Shown one piece after another: positions 57,093-64,000 of a DNA stretch of 64,000 nt (its first letter is position 1; each line of letters opens with the position of its first letter). A program made the position numbers and the translations under genes. The stretch is taken from the NCBI GenBank assembly GCA_036936605.1, contig JAUPFV010000001.1, forward strand, positions 172,936,386-173,000,385, written 5' to 3'. This DNA comes from Limnanthes douglasii subsp. nivea. Lineage: Eukaryota; Streptophyta; Magnoliopsida; Brassicales; Limnanthaceae. The notes beneath the pieces were generated by a model. The model saw nothing but the letters and a program-made list of their open reading frames with translations, was not told the origin of the DNA and ran no database searches.

Positions 57093-60000
57093 TCAACATT
57101 TAATGGGCCCGTTGAGATCTTTAGTTTGAGTACTTGAAGTGCCCGAATTCGATATTTGGTGTCGTAGCAAGGCCTGTTTGCGCTTGTCCAGAATCGGTAG
57201 GTAGCTATGAGCTTGTTGGGCTACATCATCCTCTCCACCATGGGAATAATTCACCATTGAATTCTCAGCTTCATCGTCATCAACATCTTTGGTAAAAGGC
57301 ACTACATACTTCACGTTAAAGACGCCATGTGTCTTCATATTATTAGGAAGCTTCAACCTATATGAATTTGGGTTAATCTGGTCAAGACAACCCACACGAA
57401 ATTTCCCACTTCAAACTCGACTAGGCGACATTTCTTGTCTGCAAAAACTTTTTATTTTGTATTGTGCCGTCAAGATGTTTCCTCGTAGTCTCATGGATTT
57501 CCCATAACTCAGTCATCGTGGTCTGAACCATGAAAGGAACCTTGTCTATAGCTAGAAATGTCAAGTCCAAAAGACCCCGTGGATTATAGTTGTGGATTAC
57601 CATAGACAGAATACGCTATGTACTCCAGTTGTGGTGTCTATTGTAGGCGAACTCAACATTATAGAGCCTTGAATCCCACGACTTTAAGTTTCCAGCCACT
57701 TCTGCACGCAACATGTTTCCTAAAATCCGTTTGTTACCTTTGTTTACCCATCAGCCTGTGGGTGATATGCACTGCTAAAGTTCACCTTCGTATTGGTAAG
57801 ACGCCATAAAATCCTCAAGAAGTGACAAAAAACCAAGGATTACAGTCAGAAACAATGTTCATAGGCAAACCATGCAGACAATAGACCTTTCTTAAGTACA
57901 GATTCGCAACATTCACAGTATTCGTTGTTTTCTTACATGTGATAAAGTGAGCCATCTTAGAAAATCTGTCAACAACCATGAATATACAATCATTACCTTG
58001 TTTTATTATTAGCAAGCTGGAAAAATTGTCAATTCTCCCGTTTTGCCATTGTTCTTCGATATAGGTAGAGGTAGGTAAATGCCAGCATCGGAAGTTGTAC
58101 ATTTCACCATATAACAAATATGACACTCGGCTACGAAACGAATAACATCTCGTTTCAAGTAAGGCTAATAAAACAGGCGAGATATACATAATTCCCTTCA
58201 GTATGCTTCTCCTGCACTATGAGTAATCTAAAACTTCTAGCAAGAATACATAATAGATTACCTTTAAACATATAGCCACTGCTCACTAAAAAATAAATTC
58301 TCAAACCCGCCCCAACATCTTCCACTATAGGACCAAAATACGGATCGAGAGTAAGTAAATATTTCATCATCTCAAACCCAACGCATTAGTTCCACGGTTA
58401 ACTGCTCCCGACAGATGTTTGATAGAAAATATTGAACTATTGGGTAAATGTTACCCATCGCGCGTGCTGTGTTGAAAGTTTGTCTTGACTTTGTTAATGA
58501 TTCAATGCATCGTTATCAGTATCCAATACGCAGTCATTGTATGCCAAATAAGAGCTCTAATATTTTAAATCCTCAAACAATGTGTAGAACTCGACGTTGT
58601 ATGTGTTGTAGTTGAGTTTGGCCCCACTTAACTTCTCACTAGAATAAACGATTGGTCTCCCATATTGGCTCAGCACAGCCTAAATACCCATTCTATAAGA
58701 ATCACAATGCAACTCAAACCTTGTAAAAAGTTAGGTAATACCAATATAGGTGTAGTGGTCAATCATACCTTAATTTCTTCAAAAGCCACTGCTGCCTCTA
58801 GAGTCTAGCTGAAGGTTTTCCCTTTCATGAAATCAAAAATAGGTGTCATGATAGTGCTACAATTATGAATAAACCGTCGATCGAATGAAACCAACCCATG
58901 AAATGATCGGACCTCGGTGATAGATATTGGTAGTGGACAATAACGAACTACTACTATTTTAGATTCGTTCATTGACAATCCATTTTTCGAAACGACATAC
59001 CCCAGGAAGAGGACAAACTATTTTATAAAATAAAATTTGTTCAACCCACCATAGAATGTATCGCACCTCAAAACACAAAACACTTACGTAAATGCTGGAA
59101 ATGGAGTTCTTCGCTAATGCTATAAATATGTATGTGATCAAAGTAGATAACCAATAATTTACCAATAAAGGGCCAAGAAACCTAATTCATAATGCGCATG
59201 AAAGTGTTAGGCGCATTAGAAAGACCAAAGGATATTATCGTCTACTCAAACAAACCTTCTTAAGTTTTGAGCGCAGTTTTCCATTCATCTCCCATTCGGA
59301 TGCGAATCTGGTGATAGCCGCTTTTTGAGTCCAGCTTCGTGAACACTTTTGCCCCACTCATTTAATCGAACAAATTATCAAGTCTAGGAATGGGAAAACG
59401 ATACCTGGCTGTAATCTTGTTGATAGCTCGATTGTCCACGTACGTCCGCATCAAACCATCTTTTGTGGGTGTTTACAATGTTGGGACTACAGAAGGACTA
59501 AGGCTTTCATGTACATGTCCTTTACTATATAACTCGTCGACCTGCTTCCTCAACTTCTCATGCTCTTTCAGACTCATTCTGTAGTGAGGACGGTTAGGTT
59601 AAGCACTAAATAAATCTGATGTTAGTTGTCTCGTAATTGAGGAAGGTTGGTTTGCAATTCATCTATAAATATATCAGCAAGTTCTAGAAACAATGGACAA
59701 ACTCGCTCAGGATCAAATCATTAGCACATTCTCTAACAACAGGTTAGTAAACAATTCCATTATCACTTACTTGTTTTAAAAGAATTATACGAGCTAGAAA
59801 ATTCATGCCAGAATCTTATGACATGGTACGTGCAGGTTTGGGGGTCACTTCACTAGATGGCACTCACGTAACTTTACTGTTATTCCACATAAAAATATAA
59901 TGATTTTTCCTACCATCATACATGTAACTCTTATCGAATTTCCACGACCGCCCCAACAAAAGTTGACAAGCATCCATACTAAGTACATCACACCATGCCT

Positions 60001-60400
60001 TATCTTTATAACAACCTACATAAAAATATACAAGACAACGCTGAGAAAAGTTTATCTCACTGCCTTTTTTTAGCTGGGAGAGCTTGTAGGGGCGGGGGTG
60101 ATTCTCCGTTTTCATCGTCGATTTCTACAAAGCTTCTTCATAAATTACATTTTTGAAGCTTTTTATATCTATGAAGAATTTGCATGCTTTTCCTCTGATG
60201 GTGCAAGTGGACTGAACTATATTGTTTCTTACCCAATTATCAGTGTTGTTGTTCTATCTAGGCGTAAGACAAACATGCCTTATAACCAATCACTACCCGA
60301 TATCCCTTGTATATATGTTTTTCATGGTAAGTACATCAACAACATTTTCATTTTCTTCATCATACATTGGCTCGCCCTAAAATTGAAGATCAACAGCTTA
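57093..60400 (-). pseudogene. Decayed chromovirus-type Ty3/gypsy pol, minus strand
   Basis: In minus-strand order: protease region (about 60110-59820; HPRPYKLSQL, ACQLLLGRSWKFD); and RT (about 59580-58950; HYRMSLKEHEKLRKQVDEL, then [13 protein letters not shown] and FGLSNAPNTFMRIMN). RNase H remains lie at about 58900-58500. Integrase is at about 58020-57830 (DCIFMVVDRFSKMAHFI; LHGLPMNIVSD). A C-terminal integrase part ends near 57093 (NPNSYRLKLPNNM). The RT active site reads YFDH instead of YFDD (near 59133). The RT wording is that of chromoviruses, distinct from the Tat elements, but no chromodomain was seen. It probably inserted into the Tat-type element whose pol lies to the right. Confidence 0.85.
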
Positions 60401-60569
60401 TGTGAAGATACCCCTTGACTGCTACAATGGTTTTGGGCAATGCGCTGTAATATATCTTGTTAAACATGGGATTTCGTATTGCTTGACGTAGTAACATGAT
60501 ACTCGTATATTATATTGATGGAACGTTATGTGTTTGTTATATATTTGTTGATTTGTTTTTCCTTACAAA

Positions 60570-60925
60570 GCAAGGCTCAATATAGCCCATCGCGTAGCCG
60601 TTGAAGGGCATACTAATCGGTTTATTTGCCCGAGAGACCGATTTGGCCTATTGTGTACCCTTTATAGGCTTGGTTTAATACCAATTCTTGTATAATATCG
60701 GTACAAGGTATTGGGTAGCCTCGTTAGGCGTTGCCAATTATCCAGTTCGTTTTATTGGACTCAAGTGGTTTGGGCTCAATATGGGCCCTTCCGTAGCCCG
60801 TAGGCGTGGTCAGTGACCCAATCTTATTATGTAAGGAGATAGAAGAGTATGTAAGAAATACATAAATTAATGAAATCAATAAAATGTCATTGAAGTAAAA
60901 ACCAACAGATGTCTCGCTAAAAATG
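60570..60925 (+). repeat. Dispersed repeat, copy 2 (matches 30865-31250)
   Basis: Aligned with copy 1 by AGGCTCAATATAGCCCATCGC, GGTAGCCTCGTTAGG, GTAGGCGTGGTCAGTGACC and AATCAATAAAATGTCATTG. It lies directly after the integrase end of the minus-strand Tat-type pol. It may therefore be that element's 3' untranslated or LTR region in reverse orientation. Confidence 0.7.
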
Positions 60926-63900
60926 GAATTCCAAGGGTTCTTTAGAGCGCGACCGTCAGCATCAGTGAGACGATATGCACCATGGTGTCCCTTGGCGATG
61001 ATTGTGTAGGGGCATTCCCAGGTAGAACGTCACTTTCCAACATCTTTATCACTTGCACCTTGAAAAAAATTCTTCATAACTAAATCACCTACTTGTAGTG
61101 TGTGTGTCCGCAATTTGGAGTTGAACCAACCTCTCATTAAACTTCCAGTAACTTGATGGGTACCTGGGCTTGGTCGCGACAGTCCTCAATAAGATCAATG
61201 CTGACGGTGCGATCAGTGTAATTTGTGGCCTTAGAGTAATTGGTGACCCTATCTCTAGGTATGATGACATATGTTGATACCAGTTCTTTTAGACCGTGAA
61301 ATAGCACGAAATGAGTCTCCCTAGTTGATGCGCATATGGTGGTGCAATAAGCCCATAGCATCTCGGTTAGCTTATCGGGTCAGTTCCCTTTGGTATCTTC
61401 GATATAATTTTTATGCCATCCAGCATCGTGCAGTTGGTGAGTTCAACCTTCTCATTTTCTTGGGGATAGTATTGGGTGAGGAAATGTTGGTCGATGCCAT
61501 AATTCTTACAGAATCTTGTGATGACAGAAGTTTGGAATTAGGGGCCATTGTTTGTCAGAAGTATACGTGGAACACCGAAACGGGCGAGCATCTGGTGGTG
61601 TACAAATTCACATATCTCCTGAGCTCGAGTACGGGAAAGTGCTTTGGCTTCAACCCATTTAGTAAAGTAGTACATGACTACTACTAGGAACTGGTACTTC
61701 CCTATTGCCATTGGTAGTAGCCCTACTAAGTCGATGCCACATTTATCGAAAAAGCGGGGATTCATATAAAAACTCATAAGCTCCTTGTCAAGTGGATAAT
61801 GTTATAAAATTGTTTGCAAAGCTGGTATTATTGCATTATACGCTCGGTATCGGCCGCCGGTACGGGCCACTATTAACCTGCGAGTATGAATTAGAGGATT
61901 AGGCTGCGGTGGCCATAGTGCGCCACTGCGTCCCTAACATGTAAGTCATGAAGAGTTGTGGTAGCTTCTTCTTAATTTAGACATTTCTATAGAGGTCGTG
62001 TGACATTCTTGAAGTAAATAATGTTATCCAATACACTATTCTTGGCGGCGCACAACTGTAAAGCTCTAGCCATTTCTTTATCTATTGGGAGAGTACCGTC
62101 ATGGAGGTACAATAAGTATGGCTGTTGTGAGACAGTGACGGACACCACGGTGCAAACGCTTGAATTAGCTATGGGGGTTGCAGTGGTGGGGGAGTTCTTT
62201 AGGATTACAAGTGGGTGCTCTCCTGATGCGGCTGCTTTGGCCAAGGCATCGGCTGTGGAGTTATCAAGATGGAGGACTTGGTCGTAGATGACTGACTTGA
62301 ATATAAACTTGTATTTTTCAGATCTTTCAAGTAACTTTGAATTCCTTCTTGTTTGGAATCGTAGGTACCCTTGGCTTGGTTGATGATTAAATGCAAATCA
62401 GATCGGATCTTGGGACCTGCACCCCATATATGTGAGCTAATTTCATTCCTCCAAGTATTGTTTCATACTCCGTTATAATTTTCGTAACCGGGTCATCAAA
62501 GCGGATGGCTTTCCTAATTTATTCTCTCATGTAAATAATATCATTACTATACATGCACCTTCTTCTGATGTGATTGATGCCCCATCGGATTTGATAATCT
62601 ATTCCTGGTTGGCGTCATCTACCAGGGATACAGTCAAGCTGGAACCGCCACGTGGTGTGAAAAAATCATTAATGAAGTCCGCAATGGTTTGTCTCTTAAT
62701 TATGGTGCGTCGCTTGAATTTGATGTTGTACTCCCATAGCTCAATAGACCATTTTATTATTCGATCGGATACAGCGAGCTTTGAAATACGTACCTTAGGG
62801 GAAAGGACGTGCGTACGATGATAGTGTGGCCCTGGAAGTATCTTACGTGCGACAACCACGAGTCATAGCACTATCTTTTCTAAATTGAAGTAGCGAGTTT
62901 CTGCCTTTACCAGAGCCTTTCTAGTATAGTATACCGGCCGCTAGATGCCTTCTGGTTCCCGAACTAACAATGCGCTAACTGAAAAATGGGAAACCGAAAG
63001 GTAAAGGAATAAGGGATCACCCGATGTGCAAGCGTATAATATTTTTCACAACGTGAGGTAATATTTGAGTGTTGTGAAGATTTATTACACTTTTCGTTCC
63101 ACACAAACTTCTTTACTCCCCAAATTACGTCCAAGAAGGGGTGACTATTATCTGATGCTCTTGATATGAAGCACAGTAGTCTTACGAGGTACCCCATTAG
63201 GCATTGCACTTCTTTAATGTTTCTTGGGCGCTCCATCCGTAATAACGCCTTCAATTGATCAAAGTCCTCTACAATCCTCTTCTTGCTGACGACATAACCC
63301 AAAAGTTAATGCTGCAGACTCCAAATGGGTATTTAACCGGATTCATCGTGAGATTAAACTTTCATACGACATCAAAGATGTTACGCAGTTTCTCTAGTTG
63401 ATGATTCCTTGTATTAATCTTGATGATCCTATCGTCAATGTAAGTTTCTATATAATAACCCAGATGGTCTTTGAAGATTTGGTTTACAATGCTTTGATAG
63501 GTCAAACCCGCATTCTCAACAATATAGTTGCACAACCCTCTTTCAGTCTGTAAGTGGTATGTTATTCGCCCTTAGAATGCAGGCCAATCTGGTTGTAGCC
63601 TGAGTATGCATACATAAGTGAAAAGTACTCGCACCCATATGCTGAGTCCAATAGCTGGTCCATACGTAGTAGCCAAAATTCATATTAGGGCAAGAGCAGT
63701 TATGGTCGGTGAAATCGGCGCACATACGTCATTGGTCTCCTTTCTTTTTAACCAATACAAGGTTCATCACCCAAATCGGATATTGGCCTCAGCGCGTATG
63801 CCCAAGCTGAAAGAGTTCGCCTACCTCATTGCTAATGTCTTCTTACGTAGATTTCAAAAATGACCTACTATTTTGGCAAACGGTTTTAGTTCGTCTATCA

Positions 63901-64000
63901 ATTGCGAGCCCATGAAAGATTACCGAGTTTTCCACCCCTGACACATCACTATTCGTAAGCAGCGTCCCTCTTCCACTAGTGTGTTAATTGTGTTTCCAAG
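60925..64000 (-). pseudogene. Decayed Tat-type Ty3/gypsy pol, minus strand, cut by the window end
   Basis: In minus-strand order: RT (63780-63200; VCADFTDHNCSCPN; a YIDD-like TYIDDR near 63430; ERPRNIKEVQCLMG); first RNase H (62860-62600; SDRIIKWSIELWEY); and second RNase H end (62400-62200; LIINQAKGTYDSKQEGIQSYLKDL). Integrase follows, with a zinc region near 62000, the core at 61777-61538 (CGIDLVGLLPMAIGKYQ; RFGVPRILLTNNG) and the end of the core at 61361 (LLWAYCTT). The basic end is near 60970 (ECPYTIIAKGHHGAYRL). The dual RNase H supports the Tat lineage. Stops and frameshifts are frequent. Confidence 0.85.

Noticed and set aside
1..64000. CRISPR arrays, operons, ribosome binding sites, plasmid or phage features
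   Set aside because: The window is plant nuclear DNA with spliced genes; repeats seen are transposon parts or microsatellites without regular spacers.

Overview
The window is nuclear DNA of a flowering plant, very probably a eudicot. It is AT-rich, has GT-AG introns of plant size, and carries plant-type transposons (Tat-lineage and other Ty3/gypsy, Ty1/copia, L1 LINE with a terminal RNase H, hAT, FAR1-type MULE, tRNA-derived SINE). Its three host genes have recognisable plant homologues. I cannot name the genus. The sequence is dominated by nested, mostly dead transposable elements around one small gene island.

Layout. 1-7484: 3' part of a Tat-lineage Ty3/gypsy element (RT, RNase H, second RNase H, integrase, then a long spliced ORF on the opposite strand, polypurine tract, 3' LTR). 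9259-16447: a full-length L1 LINE with a 16-bp target duplication; a 1390-bp hAT element (13944-15333, 8-bp duplication) sits in its ORF2 and carries what looks like a captured host exon. 17175-25249: the gene island, with a USO1-like coiled-coil protein gene (+), a glyoxalase/VOC-fold gene (+), and a seven-exon peptidase C45 / penicillin acyltransferase-like gene (-). All three reconstruct as intact spliced CDSs. 25878-26094: a SINE. 27500-28180: a FAR1/MULE transposase fragment. 28390-30070: a decayed Ty3/gypsy pol. 33055-33487: a solo LTR of the same family as the first element, with a 5-bp duplication.

35875-43222: probably one composite MULE-type locus. It has a plant-mobile-domain (PMD) pseudogene (+), a small unknown ORF (+) and a FAR1-MULE-SWIM-OTU pseudogene (-). 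Each has a GC-rich array of imperfect palindromes at its 5' side. 45780-48490 (+) and 49590-52130 (-): two decayed copia elements. 52150-53640: an LTR, primer-binding site and gag of another Tat-type element (+). 54980-56640: a second gypsy-associated (Transposase_28-like) ORF. 57093-60400: a chromovirus-type gypsy (-). 60925-64000: a Tat-type gypsy pol (-), cut by the window edge.

How the parts relate. The host genes are independent housekeeping or metabolic genes with their own promoters, not a cluster. The most interesting structures are in the transposons. First, the heptamer CTGTCCG is dispersed in both orientations through the first element and its solo LTR, and I did not notice it elsewhere. 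Second, that element has an antisense spliced gene with its own TATA box. Third, the palindromic arrays mark the 5' side of all three genes in the MULE locus. Fourth, a hAT element appears to have captured a host gene.
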